From Chrysomallon squamiferum (taxonomy: Eukaryota > Mollusca > Gastropoda > Neomphalida > Peltospiridae), in contig CM022677.1 in NCBI GenBank assembly GCA_012295275.1, positions 2,905,007 through 2,947,789 on the forward strand: a stretch of 42,783 nt of DNA. Reading direction: 5' to 3'. Shown one piece after another: positions 10,256-21,749 of the stretch. A model generated the notes under the pieces. That model had not been told where the DNA came from, did no database searches, and saw only the letters and a program-made list of their open reading frames with translations. The translations under genes and the position numbers were made by a program. Each line of letters begins with the position of its first letter. Position 1 is the first letter of the stretch.

Positions 10256-13175
10256 TTATTTGAATGGTTGGATCTCTGTTTTGTCAGTTTCTCTTTTTAT
10301 CAGGAAAGGTGTGTTTATTGTTGGTTTTCTTTCTTTGTGGTATGCCGGCAGTGGCATTTCACCTATTCCTGTTTCCCTTTCGATTTCGCTAGCTGTTGTC
10401 GGGAAATTCGATAGTAGTAGACTATGCGATTTGAAGAGTTGTCCTATCCTTTGTTCATCGGGGACCAGATCCTTGACCGGGTGGTCTGTGTTGAGTGTGT
10501 GTATTCTCAGGCTGTATTTTAGTAACTGCAGCTTTCTTATGTATTTTAATGGTTGGATGCTGTATTCAGACAGGAGGCTGTCAGATGGTGTTGTGTTTGG
10601 CAGGTGGCCGATCACCCTGAGGGCACTTGATTGGATTATATCTAGTTTTTTAAATAGAGTTTGGGAGCATTCGAGTAAGCCGTGGCTCCGTAGTCGAGCC
10701 TGGAGAGAATACACGCTTTGTGTATCAAAATCAGCGTTGACTCGTTTGCTCCCCAACTGGTTCCAGAAATTAACTTTAGAAGATTGATTGTTTTTTTGCA
10801 GGAGGCAATTATGTTGTGTATGTGGCATCGGAAGTTGAGTTGACTGTCGAATGTCACCATTTGAATGTCTTTGTTTGTGTTATGAAGTTGTTGTCGATGT
10901 TGAGAGTGATCTTGCTGTTGTCTGATTTCTTGTTGAAAAGGAGGCATGTCGTTTTCGAAAGAGAAATCTTTATGCCCCTTTTCAACGCCCAATCGTTTAT
11001 GTTGTTTAAGTCTTTTTGTATTTGTTTCTGTATTGCTGCGGTCGATCTTCCTGCCCGCCAAAAGGCACAGTCGTCTGCAAAGAGTGCTATATTTATCGGC
11101 TCCTTTGGCGGATTTCTGTCGTTGTCTTGTTGGTCGAGTGCTGTGACGATATCGTTCATGTAGATGTTGAAGAGTGTTGGCGAGATCACGGATCCTTGTG
11201 GGATGCCGTTTTCGATTGTCGTTTTCTCTGAGGTGTGACCGTTCACTTTGACTGCTATGGATCTGTTGTTAATAAAGTCTTTGATAAAGTTGAACATGTT
11301 GCCTTTAATGTTGTTATTTATTAATTTAACAAGCAGTCCTTCCCTCCATACCATGTCGAATGCTTTTTCAATGTCTAAAAAAACTGCTATGACTTTTTTT
11401 GATTTTCGAAAAGATTGATTAATTGATGTATGCAGGCGTGTGATCTGGTCGTTTGTGCTGTGTTTCTTCCTGAAGCCGCTTTGAAATTTGCTGATTAAAT
11501 TGTTGTCATTTAAATGCTGGTTCAGGCGTGTGTTGATCATTGTTTCGAAAGTTTTACACATGTGTGACGTCAGCGTGATCAGCTGTTGGGTAATGAGTGA
11601 TCTTTGTGTGGTTTGGGCAAGCTGAAACATTCGGCGTGTTTCCAATTTGTTGGAATCTTGCCGGTGGTCCCTATTGTGTTGTAGAGATCGAGTATGACGA
11701 GTAGGGTTTCGTCTGGTAGGTGTTGTAGTATTGTGTAGCTTATTTTATCTGGCCCTGTGGCTGTACTTTTCTTGTTTTTGAGTGCATGTTTTAATTCACT
11801 GATGTTGAATAGTTGATTGTATTTTCTGTTTTCTGTGTCTGCGGAGTGTTTGCCGATTGCTTGGTTGTCCAGTTGTTTCTTTGTGAACTTCAGTGGGAAG
11901 TTCGAATTGCTGCTGGACTTGGCGAAGGTTTGGCTGAGTAGGTCCGCTTTTTGCTTGTCAGTGAATGCGATGTTGCTTTTGCCGAGAGTGTTAATTCTGT
12001 GGGGTTTTTTTCCTTGAAAGTTTTTTGCTTTGGCCCACATGTCTTTGACTGATGTTTTGTGGTTGATGTTGTTGCAAAAAAGTTCCCAGTGTTCTTGTTT
12101 CGCTGTGAGTATTAGGTTGGAAACTTCTTTTTTTGATATTTTATATTTTTCATGCGTAGAATGATTTCTGTCTTTTTTATATTGTCTTCTGTATTTGTTT
12201 CTCTCCTTGCATTTCTTTTCTGTGCGTTCCGTCCACCAGGGAGTGGATATTTTGCCGGTGCATTTTCTGGTTTTGGGTATGTATCTGATTGCAATGGAGT
12301 GTATCGTGTTGGTGAGTGATGCGCAGTAGGCGTCGATGTCGTTGAGGTTCTGCGTGTTGATGTTTCTGCATGCTTTGTAGAAGCCTTCCCAGTCCGCTTT
12401 GTTGAAGTTCCACTTGGATGTGAAAATGGATCTGTCTGAGAAGGTGTTCTTGCTGTTGTAGTTGGTGAGTATCGGGTGGTGGTTGCTGTTTAGCTCATCG
12501 AGCACTTGCCATTCGGAGAGTGCTGCGATGTCCTTGCTTGTGAATGTTACATCAATGGCGGTTTGGCCACCATTGATGTCGCTGGTGTATGTGAATGTTC
12601 CATCGTTCAAACAGACCAGCTGGTTTTGTTCCAGGAAATCTTCGAGGACGATTCCAGGGCTGTCGTCTGTCGAGCCACCCCATAGGGTGTTGTGACAGTT
12701 GAAATCGCCCACTATAATGACCTTGTTCTTTGTTGTGATCATTTTGTTTTATGGTGTGTAGTGCGGGAGTGGGTGGGCTGTATATGTTAATGATGTCGAT
12801 GTTTTGATTGTTGTTGTGTATTGTGATGCTTAGTATTTCTATGTTGGCATGAACTTTGGCTTGGTTCAGCTTGGTGTGTGGAATGTCTTGTTTGACGAGA
12901 GTCATGATGTCTCCCTGGGTGCTGTTGAATCTGTTGACGTAATGACTTTGGTACCCGGGGACCGTAAAGGTTTTTGTTGTTTTGTTGTTTTTGTTGTAAT
13001 GTCCCAGCCATGTTTCTTGAATACATATTATGTCCGGTGTGTTTGTAGTGGAGGCCAGGAAGTGTAGTAGTTCGTCTCCGTGGCCTGTTGAGTGAAGGCC
13101 TTTGGCGTTCCATTGAAGAACGGAGAGACCTGTGTTCTTGGCGTGCTTGTCGTGAACAGTTTGTAAATGGTTGTT
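10256..13175 (-). pseudogene. LINE ORF2: endonuclease-reverse transcriptase
   Basis: Encodes the enzyme that nicks target DNA and reverse-transcribes the element RNA. The N-terminal endonuclease shows LSVLQWNAKGL (near 13120), ICIQETWLGHY, and VIIVGDFNCHNTLWGG (near 12710). The reverse transcriptase shows SGFRKKHSTNDQITRLH, AVFLDIEKAFDMVW (near 11385), NGIPQGSVISPTLFN, and the catalytic ALFADD (near 11075). The thumb-like tail includes SGTSWGA and LRVIGHLPNTTPSD. No RNase H motif follows before the stop at 10256-10258. The reading frame is broken by small deletions or shifts near 12735, 11583, 10858 and 10650. The first two RT-side breaks look like deletions of about 7 nt. No clear start ATG was found, so the 5' boundary is approximate. 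Confidence 0.9.
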
Positions 13176-13196
13176 ACTGTTTTGTTTTGTTTTTGT

Positions 13197-14675
13197 TCAC
13201 TGTTTTGTCTTTGTGGAATTTCTCCTGTCTGTGTGTAGTTTTAGTCTTTTGTCGTTTGTGTGTATTTTGAAGCCCAAGCTGTCTTCAATTATCTGGGCTA
13301 CTGTGTATTCCAAATTGGCTTCATCATTTGTGTTTCCTTTATTGGTCCTGATGTTCTGAAGCTCAATCAGGAGGCAGACAATGATTTTGTGGATTTCTGC
13401 GATCCTGACCTCCTTGTCGAGATTGTCTTTTGGTTTGTCGTTGTGTTGATTCATTTTTGTTTCTATAATGGTTTTGGTTTTTTCTTCTATCTTCTGGCAT
13501 TTTTTGTTGACGTTTTATAAGGTTTTGTTGTCTCTCCTATTGTGTTCAAAGTTGTTGTTTGCTTTTATTTTTGCTGGGCACATCTTGTAGTGTGATTCAT
13601 GTGGCCCCTGACAATTTGCGCATTTTGCCAGAGACAGGCATAGGCCTGAGTTTCTGTGGTGATTTCCACCACAGAAACTGCATGTTAAGTGTTTCGGGTT
13701 GTTTCTGTGGGAGCACTGGTTTGTGATGTGCCCCCATTTCTGACAGTGGCCGCACTTGGGCAACTGCGGTCTCATTTCTGCCAGTGTGTATTTATACCTA
13801 TCAATGGTGATGGTTGTGTTTATTAGTTTTGTGTTAAATGTCAGTGTGGTCCAGTAGTTTGGCTTTCTCCACATTTCCACACCGACTAGAGTTGAGTTTG
13901 TTTGTTCTACTAGTTCTTTGTTGAATATTTCAAAGAAATCTAGTTTGTTTGCATGTGGGTAATAAAAACCCAAATCTTTAGAGATATATTTGTATATTGT
14001 TGTCTCTTTTGATTTTGTTGTGTGTTTAGGTTGTTGTTGTTGTTGTTTGGTAGTAGGCGTTTGTTTTGGCTGCGGTGTTGCAAGTAGTGTTTTTCTGGGT
14101 TGTGGTGTGGGTGTTTTCTGTGTTTGTTTTGTGTCAGGGATTAGTTTTGCTAAAACTCTGACGACAAATGTTTCGTCCCAGATTGTGATGTTGGGACCGA
14201 TTGTTTTAAGTGTTTTTGTGTCTACTTCGAAGTAGATTTCTTTTCCGTTATTGTTTTTGTTGACTTTTGTTGTTTTGTCCATAATGTGTATTTGCGCTTC
14301 TATTAAATAGCGCAACTGTTTATCAATGTTTGTGTAATTTTTGTTGTGAACTGCGATGGTGGTTCGGCTGTGGGTGTGTTTTGTTTTTTTTCTTTTTGTA
14401 ATTTTCCAAGCGGTTGGTTCGCTTTCATCTTCGCTGTCCGTTTCCCTAAGCCTTGCCAAAATGTTGAGATTTCTGTTAATAATTGTTTGTTCTTCAGTTA
14501 TTTCAGTTTCGGAATGTGTGTGTTGGACTGTGTTATCGATTTTTTTCTTTTGTTTCCTGTTTAGTGTTTTATCGACGGAGCTAGGGCTCCTGTCCCTGGG
14601 TCGTTTTGGAACCCTAGTTTCCATCTCCGAGGTATCGATTCCCGAGCTGTAAATGTTGATGTTTTTTGTTGCCAT
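13197..14675 (-). pseudogene. LINE ORF1: gag-like nucleic-acid chaperone
   Basis: Starts at ATG 14675 (MATKNINIYSSGIDTSEMET...). Residues ~15-140 are Lys/Thr/Arg-rich and low complexity. A region of about 100 residues before the zinc fingers (GFYYPHANKLDFFEIFNKEL onwards) resembles the folded gag core of Jockey-type ORF1 proteins. Three zinc knuckles lie at about residues 308-321 (CGHCQKWGHITNQC), 332-346 (CSFCGGNHHRNSGLC) and 352-366 (CANCQGPHESHYKMC). They bind the element RNA in the retrotransposition particle. A single in-frame TAA at 13515-13517 interrupts the frame. Downstream it stays open in the same frame for another ~105 codons, with a Lys/Glu-rich helical-looking tail, to TGA 13197-13199. 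Upstream in-frame codons to 14798 are Ile-rich low complexity and are not taken as coding. Confidence 0.85.
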
Positions 14676-14720
14676 GTTTGTTGTGTATGTATGGGTTGTT
14701 GTTGTTTTGTGTGTTTTTAT

Positions 14721-15129
14721 AAAAAAATATATCGGTTTCAATAATATATTTGAATTGCTTATTATTATTATTATTATTTTTTTTAAATATATAGACAATT
14801 CTATATTAATTCAAAAAAGACTAAAGCTGAACGCAACTCACTTTCAGATCGAGATAAAGATAAAAGATATATCGGTTATTTGAGATACCGGAAAGTAAAA
14901 GAAAAAAGTAGGGTTATATACTGTTTTCAATTTGAAATTTTCTTTCTTGTTTATTTATTATTTTAATTCTTTTTATTTATTTTTATTTACATATTTATTT
15001 GTTTTTATTAATACAATTATTTATTTACTTATTATTTATTTTTATTTATTTATTTATTGATCTATTTTATTATATTTTATTTTATTTTATTTATTTAATT
15101 TCTTTAAATTATAATTTCTATTTTTTTAA

Positions 15130-15171
<42 letters not shown>

Positions 15172-15623
15172 CAATTTGTTTGTTACAATACCATTCATAA
15201 AACTAGTGTTTAACTGAGAATCAGTTTATCTGATAAATATCTGTGTCTGGCAGAGTCTTTAGACTAAACAAACTTGTAAAAAAATATTAATATAATCTTT
15301 GGTTATCTTCATAATTGAAAACATTAACATAATAATTTTAATATCTATCAGTAGTTTAAGATAAAAATGATAATACTGTGGAATATTACGGCTGTTGTTA
15401 ATGTTGTTGCTGGGGCTTTTTTATTACTGTTGTTGTTGTTGTTGTTGTTGTTATTAATATTATTATAATGTTGTTGTTGTTGCTTTTATTATTATTATTA
15501 TTATTATTGCTGGTTTTATTATTATTATTAAAGTCCTTTAGATATTTTCAGTGAAAGAAAGCCTATTATTCTTATAATTTTCAGTTAATAAATAAAATTT
15601 TAGCAATTGTTACCTATTTATTG
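14721..15623. other. AT-rich stretch with (ATT)n and (GTT)n
   Basis: Holds TTTA/TTAT runs, (ATT)n at about 15130-15171, and GTT/ATT repeats at 15400-15530. No gene seen. ATATATCGGTT recurs at 14727 and 14868 and may relate to the LINE 5' junction. Confidence 0.55.
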
Positions 15624-16036
15624 GTTTATCTAAATTGTTTAGATGTTACTTTGTGTTTTGCAGTGCTGGAACACCCCATATCTTCCCACAGTTTATCTAA
15701 ATTGTTTAGATGTTACTTTGTGTTTTGCAGTGCTGGAACACCCCATATCTTCCCACAGTTTATCTAAATTGTTTAGATGTTACTTTGTGTTTTGCAGTGC
15801 TGGAACACCCCATATCTTCCACAGTTTATCTAAATTGTTTAGATGTTACTTTGTGTTTTGCAGTGCTGGAACACCCCATATCTTCCACAGTTTATCTAAA
15901 TTGTTTAGATGTTACTTTGTGTTTTGCAGTGCTGGAACACCCCATATCTTCCACAGTTTATCTAAATTGTTTAGATGTTACTTTGTGTTTTGCAGTGCTG
16001 GAACACCCCATATCTTCGACACAGTTTATCTAAATT
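15624..16036 (+). repeat. 66-67 bp tandem array with splice-acceptor motif
   Basis: Six complete units start at 15624, 15691, 15758, 15824, 15890 and 15956, with a partial seventh at 16024. Units are almost identical. Each contains the perfect inverted repeat ATCTAAA-TTG-TTTAGAT, followed by ACTTTGTGTTTTGCAG|TGC, which reads as a pyrimidine tract plus AG acceptor. The open frames over it (up to 131 codons) only reflect the repeat. Confidence 0.95.
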
Positions 16037-18087
16037 AACTGAACAAAGGTCATGCCATCTCTCTGCTGAACTAATTGTTTTAGTTCTTTCTTCAGATTCT
16101 CACATTTTCAGAAAATAGCTGTGTTTTCCTGTACACTCTATCTGTAATTCAGACAAACAGTAAGAGAAATTCTGTCATTGATTTGCCTTCCTTCTGTGAT
16201 CAATCAAAAAATAACTTCTGAAGTTCATGCCACTGATTATCTGTTTTCAAAACTCTTATGCAGAACATTCCAGACCACTTCTGGATTCTCTTGGTCTTGT
16301 TTTGACCTCAACCTAATTTCTTCTTTTGCTTCACCTTCTTTTGCTCAAGTGAGCTGATATAAAACTAGCCTGCTCCTTTTCTGCAAGGTTCTGATGTAGA
16401 AATGTCCTTTCTACCTGATCCTGGAAATCTCTAAATTTGAGGCCATTGTCTGACCCATTAAATTTACTCACCTTTATTTCGTTTCTGACATAAAATAAAC
16501 AGGTTTAGTGCTTTCACCTTGTTTAGGACTCAGCAACTCCTCATTAAGTCACTGAGTCACAGCCTTTCTTCCTGTAAAGCAGCCTGCAACTCTGATCTTT
16601 AACTTTTTAGTTTTCTCCATTTTGCAAAGCTTTATAAATTAAAGTCAGTTTGGGAATTCTAAGTGATGTGTTACAAAAGCAAGTTATTCCATGCTCATGC
16701 CAGCAGCCAGTAATATATATATATCTGTCAGTTTAAACTTTTATTTAAATTAGTATTTTAATTTATAGTGTTTTTTAAATACAAATTTACTTTACTTGGA
16801 ATTCATTATTACACACTAAGTGAAATAACAAAATCATTCATTTCTACTAACTTTGTTTTAATTCAGTATTTCAAGATTTAACTATCAGATTATAACTGAC
16901 CTCTCCAAGAATCTTTGTTTTAAATTCACTCCAGATGCACTTAATTGCTGCCACTCAAGGCTGTTTACCTCACATGTTATCTAAGCCAAGGCTACTGACC
17001 ATCACTGGACATTACTGGGTCCACACATGTAAACAACTGGTCATGTGAAAGTCAGCTTTACAGTCACAGGCCAAGCATCTTTATGTGATTATAGGGAGAT
17101 TCCTCGGATCATAATTTTCACAATTTCCCCATTAATCCCCAGTTACTCATATCAGTTTTAGCTTACATATTATAGTGTTAAAACAGTTTGACTGAGGGAA
17201 TGCCAGTATTGTTCAGTTAATTAATACTAAAACTTTATGTAATATAAAACTCTCACTTGTCATTCATTCACATTCAAACATTTCACAGTCACCCACCTTT
17301 CACTGTTTGTGGCCAATAATAACAATTTACATTTAAAGACAAAGTGAAGCAACACAACAAAATAGCAACACGATCCTAGAATCAGTCTGTTAATTATCCT
17401 GATTATCCACCAGCCAGTTTATGTTGTAATCTCACTTCTCAGTGGTAATAACTGCATTAACAATGGTTCTGTCATAATGAAGTTCATTAATGTATTTTCT
17501 GTGATAATTATCCCTTTCTTTCATTTTCCATCAATGATCTTCAGTTTGACTTCATCTGCATTTTTCTGGAAAGTTCTCTGACTGTTCTTATTTCAGATTT
17601 AACAAACTCTCTGTTTTTAAATTTGTCTGTGAACTTAAACAACTGACAATCCTGTTTGTGGCCGGGTGCTTACAGGACCTCACACAAAAACAACACAAGT
17701 TCCTTTTCAATTACATCTTTATTTCCTCTGCCAATTTATACTTCATGATATAAATAACAATATAATCTTATACAAGTATAGTAATCACAATGCAGAGAAT
17801 TGTCTCAAACATCTTTCTCCCTTGCCAGATATTCTCTCTACTCTCTTGAACTCTCTTTCACTGCAGTCACACAGATAACATTTCACACCACTGACCAATA
17901 CTAGCAGACCATTACTGTCCTGGGTTCCTTAAGAAAGCACCAGTGTCAGTGTTTACCCTATATTAACATCCCAGGTGTCTTGGAGGAATTTCCCAAGTAC
18001 TTTACATCTAAACAACCAGAAATAAACCTCAAACATGTTAATGGTGTTGATGTATCTTTAAATTGTGCTTTTAGTTCAGTCCCTCAC

Positions 18088-18089
<2 letters not shown>
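16037..18089. other. two-kilobase stretch without recognised gene
   Basis: Moderate-complexity AT-rich DNA, unlike the simple repeats around it. No splice-flanked open exon and no known repeat could be identified. It may be intron or upstream DNA of the exon series that begins at 18442. Confidence 0.45.
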
Positions 18090-18139
<50 letters not shown>

Positions 18140-18345
18140 GCTAACATAGTAGGATAGTGATAATAAAAGCTAATGTAGTAATGAGTTATCATAGCTGTAG
18201 TTGTAGTAGGTAGTAGTAGCAGCAGTAGTAATAACTAGTTTAGTAATAGTAGTAGTAGCAGCAGTATTAATAATAATAACTAGTTTAGTAATAGTAGCAG
18301 TAGTAGCAGTAGTAGTATTAATAATAATAGTAGCTATGTAGTTTT
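18090..18345. repeat. (AAT)n then (AGT/AGC)n trinucleotide repeats
   Basis: Clean (AAT)n at 18090-18139, followed by imperfect TAG/TAA/CAG triplets to about 18345. Confidence 0.9.
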
Positions 18346-18441
18346 AATAGAGTGCAGTAGGAACAGTTCCTGCTTCCTCACATTTTAAATTTGAAATTCT
18401 AGTTTTTTAAACATTGTTTTATTAATATTGTTTCCTATCAG

Positions 18442-18579
18442 GGAAGGAAAGACTATTGTCAGTGTTATCAGTTGTTGGGAAGTCATCACCACTGACAACG
18501 TTGTATCTTAACAACCAGAAGAAAAACTTACAAGAAAATGAAATGGAAGAACTTTTCACAAAGGTGGCTCCTGCCATTG
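18442..18579 (+). CDS. unknown gene, exon A
   Basis: Acceptor TTTCCTATCAG|GG and donor ATTG|GTAATA. It is open in one frame for 45 codons (KERLLSVLSVVGKSSP..., ...MEELFTKVAPAI). It looks helical and acidic toward the end. Confidence 0.4.
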
Positions 18580-18655
18580 GTAATAAATAAATTCATTTTA
18601 AAAAATAGAACAACAAAAATAATAAAAAATAATCAATAATAAATAAATAAATAGC

Positions 18656-18745
18656 CTAAACCTAATCCTCACCCTCGTCCTAACCCTAACACTAGTCCTA
18701 ACACTAGTCCTAACACTAGTCCTTACCCTAACTCTAACCTAAGCT
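18656..18745. repeat. CCTAA-type telomere-like repeat
   Basis: Degenerate CCTAACCCTAAC blocks, with a 12-bp unit CTAACACTAGTC repeated three times. It is the C-rich telomere strand in the + orientation and lies inside an intron of the unknown gene. Confidence 0.7.
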
Positions 18746-18924
18746 AATCCAATGGTAAAAATAAGAAAAAATAAGGAATACTAAGTAAAAGGGTTTATTC
18801 TTGTCAATGCTGTTGTTCTGTTGATTTCTTTTTAAATTATTTATATAAACGTAATTAATTTCAAGGTCTCACTGTCAAGAAGTCAGGGGAGAAAACTGAA
18901 TCATCTTGAATTGTCTCCCTTCAG

Positions 18925-18972
18925 TTGCAGACAGCTGCCTGATTAAACTGACAGCACCTGGAGGACATCCTG
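18925..18972 (+). CDS. unknown gene, exon B
   Basis: A 48-nt exon with acceptor CTCCCTTCAG and donor CCTG|GTAAAC. In phase with exon A it encodes VADSCLIKLTAPGGHP. Confidence 0.4.
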
Positions 18973-18982
18973 GTAAACAGAA

Positions 18983-19013
<31 letters not shown>

Positions 19014-19338
19014 CAGTACTAATAGTAGTTGTTTTTAGAGAAATGATAAATGTAACAAGAAGAGTAGTGTAACAGCAGCAATAGTAGTAGTAACAGTAGT
19101 CATAGTTGTTGTTGTTGTAGTAATTATACTGATATTAGTATAAAGAATCAGGCATAGGACTAATAGTGAAAAAATAACAGTAACCCTACCTGAATAAGGA
19201 ATAATAGTAAATATTAGTTACAGTAATGATGGTAATAAAAGTAGCATGTGATGATGCAGTAAATGTAGTAGTAGCAGTATTTTATTTATTTTATATTTTT
19301 TACTGTATTTTATTTATTTATTTACTCAAACCAGGCAG
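18973..19338. repeat. intron with (AGT)n repeats
   Basis: Mostly imperfect TAG/GTA triplets (18985-19290), then a pyrimidine-poor run to the acceptor of exon C. Confidence 0.6.
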
Positions 19339-19590
19339 TCACCCACCAGTGTGACTCTGACTCAGAGCTGTTGAAAGGTCTGCTGATGAAGAGCTCAATT
19401 TTGGTGTCCTGGACATTGAAGCTGACCTCATCAACAATTCTTAAGTTGGAGAGTCTTACACCAGGTCACCAATCTCAACAGTCAAATGTCAGGAAGAAAA
19501 AACTTGAAGAACTTGAACTGCTAAAACCAGCCAAAGAAAGACATTGTGCGTGACAGTGACAAAGACAAAAGCCTGGAAGTTGAGCAGCAG
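19339..19590 (+). pseudogene. unknown gene, damaged exon C
   Basis: Acceptor GGCAG|TCACCC and donor CAGCAG|GTGACT. In phase with exon B it begins VTHQCDSDSELLKG. Protein-like segments then appear in different frames, and the in-phase frame stops at 19551-19553. The total length (252 nt) keeps phase with exon D, as expected if compensating shifts occurred in an ancestral coding exon. Confidence 0.35.
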
Positions 19591-20248
19591 GTGACTTAGT
19601 AACTTCCATTAGCATTGTTTTATTTCTTTTTTCTTATATTTGTCTTACATGTGTACTAGCAGTAATCAAAACAGTTTTGTTTTTAACTCCCAAACATTTG
19701 ACTACATGGTTTAAGGTGTTGAGGTGTGTGTGAAATCAGTTCATAAACAAAAACAGATCTATGTTAATTTTGTCGATGGTGTTTCTGAATGAAAAATTCT
19801 TCTTTAGCTTTAATTATGTGATTCAAATTCAGCTTTATTTTAGACATATTTAAAATATTTATATTTAATTTTTAATTTTATTTTTAATATTTACTTTATT
19901 CAAAACTTCTCTGCATGTATGTCACAACATTTACTAGTAGTAGTAATTACTTTAGATTTGGATTAAAGGCCTTTCTTTAATTTTTATTTATGAATTTGTT
20001 TTTGTTTATGAGCCGGGATGCCTGCCAAAACAGTCTGCTAGATCACTGTAGAAGTTCAAGATGAAAGAGGAAATAAAAGAGAGAAATGTACTCAGTGAAT
20101 ACAGATAGAACAAACTGTAAGCTGGAAACCATTTTGAGTTTATTAATTGTGGCTAATCCAGCTTTACTTCCAAAATTGCTAAATTATTAATCTTGTTTTG
20201 AAAATTTAATTGTGCAAACTGAAAATAAATCTCTTTCTGGTTTTGTAG
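19591..20248. other. intron-like stretch
   Basis: AT-rich, with no repeat longer than short A/T runs. No coding signal. Confidence 0.5.
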
Positions 20249-20343
20249 GCAATTATGACAAAAATGACCTGAAGATGACAAATTCTTCTGATACTCTTAC
20301 TAGCCAGTCAGAGCAAGTCAATAAAACAGAGAACTGTTCTGAA
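20249..20343 (+). CDS. unknown gene, exon D
   Basis: Acceptor TTTTGTAG|GC and donor TCTGAA|GTAAGT. It encodes NYDKNDLKMTNSSDTLTSQS and then EQVNKTENCSE, a Ser/Thr/Asn-rich, probably disordered segment. Confidence 0.45.
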
Positions 20344-20777
20344 GTAAGTGGTCTTGATATGTTTTATAATAATAAATAATAGTATTGTGTTTAAGTACAT
20401 GTGTACATTACATATGAATGCAGGGCTTGTAATGGCCAGTCACCAAATGCTACCAAAGTTCCGTTTGTGTGACTGGGATGTTACAAATATGATGGATTAA
20501 TTGCCAAAAAAATAGTATTTGAGTGACCTTTTTTTTTCTATAAGATATAAAACAAGAGCCACTGTTAATAATTTTATGCAAATATGTATTTCACATGAAA
20601 TTTATCATAATTCGATAAACTGGACGTACTGGCTTACAAATTCCTCTGATGATTAGCCAACATCTGTTTGTACTAATTTTATAGACTGGATTTGCTTGTA
20701 GTTAACTGTAGTCTTGATAAACAAATCCATGAGTAGCGCTGACCCAATATCATAAAACTGATTGTGACCATTCACTT
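20344..20777. other. intron-like stretch
   Basis: AT-rich unique sequence leading to the 35-bp array. Nothing coding recognised. Confidence 0.5.
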
Positions 20778-21112
20778 CATCTCAGCCGAATACACAGACA
20801 TATCTGAACTGTCATCTCAGCCGAATACACAGACATATCTGAACTGTCATCTCAGCCGAATACACAGACATATCTGAACTGTCATCTCAGCCGAATACAC
20901 AGACATATCTGAACTGTCATCTCAGCCAAAACACACATATCTGAACTGTATCTGAACTGTCATCTCAGCCGAATACACAGACATATCTGAACTGTCATCT
21001 CAGCCGAATACACAGACATATCTGAACTGTCATCTCAGCCGAATACACAGACATATCTGAACTGTCATCTCAGCCGAATACACAGACATATCTGAACTGT
21101 CATCTTAGCTTG
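20778..21112. repeat. 35-bp tandem array, about 9 copies
   Basis: The unit CATCTCAGCCGAATACACAG plus ACATATCTGAACTGT repeats almost perfectly from 20778 with an exact 35-bp period. One rearranged unit sits near 20918-20959, splitting the array into blocks of four. Confidence 0.95.
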
Positions 21113-21400
21113 TGTTGTCTGCTTCATGGTGTTCTGATTTCTGCATTTTTCTCTTTGAATTGATTTGTGTGATTGGTTTGTTAAAAAGCATTAGACAAAG
21201 TACAATTTCAATATGTTGGTATAAGTGACTCTGAAGAATATTTTAAAATCTTATTTCAAAAGTTAATGATCAGTACATGTTTTCCTTTACTTATAAGCTG
21301 AAATATGAATATGTTTTGTTAGGGCTACCAAAAACAAATTAGTGCCACTGAATGTTTTACAGATGAGTTTTGAGCCTTGCATTTATTTATGTATGTATTA

Positions 21401-21401
<1 letters not shown>

Positions 21402-21457
<56 letters not shown>
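21402..21457. repeat. (GT)n microsatellite
   Basis: About 56 bp of uninterrupted GT. Confidence 0.95.
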
Positions 21458-21460
<3 letters not shown>

Positions 21461-21640
21461 CACTGGTAAAATATTGTATAGCAATTAAATATATGGGTGG
21501 AAAAACAGTGAATCATATAAACAATGCTGTGCTTTAGAAATTACTTGTAAGGGACATCCAAACCATTTGGTTATTAGCTCCCATGAAGAAACAGCACAAT
21601 GCACAGCTGCTTCCTAGTGGGAAAGGTGGGTTATTACACT

Positions 21641-21749
21641 AGGATAGGAAAGGAAAAAAATTAACGTGCTAATCAGAGCAAGTTGTTGTGAAGCACGTCT
21701 GCGACGGGCACGCTTTCTGGCAGGTCAGTGGGCGTGTCCGTCGCAGAAA
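21641..21749. mobile_element. small hairpin element, copy 2, with 10-bp TSD
   Basis: A 109-bp insert flanked by the direct repeat TTATTACACT (21631-21640 and 21750-21759), which defines both ends. It starts AGGATAGGAAAGG, has A7 then TTAACGTGCT, and ends with the hairpin and AGAAA. The hairpin arms are 21699-21713 and 21732-21746. Relative to copy 1 at 9719-9829, the fourteenth pair changed from A-T to G-C, so pairing is conserved. The nested CTGG/TCAG stem keeps a G-U pair. There are no terminal inverted repeats at the ends and no coding capacity. The duplication length is compatible with LINE-assisted retroposition. It inserted in the last intron of the unknown gene. Confidence 0.8.

Larger units (their letters stand above)
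10148..14720 (-). mobile_element. non-LTR retrotransposon (LINE), decayed
   Basis: Transcribed on the minus strand. The order is a short 5' region, ORF1 (gag-like, zinc knuckles), ORF2 (AP-type endonuclease then reverse transcriptase), a short 3' UTR with AATAAA, and a 25-nt poly-A tail that appears as the T-run 10148-10172. The zinc-knuckle spacing and RT style (NGIPQGSVISP, FADD) fit the Jockey/I group. ORF2 ends about 100 bp before the tail without a recognisable RNase H domain, as in Jockey-type elements. The 5' border is uncertain and no target-site duplication was found. Several frameshifts and a stop show that this copy is inactive. Confidence 0.9.

Noticed and set aside
10260-10787. 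175-codon plus-strand frame over the LINE 3' part
   Set aside because: Antisense shadow of LINE ORF2, whose RT motifs are on the minus strand.
15643-16038. 131-codon frame with repeated CFAVLEHPIS motif
   Set aside because: Arises from the 66-67 bp array. The period is not a multiple of three, so all frames cycle through the same peptides.
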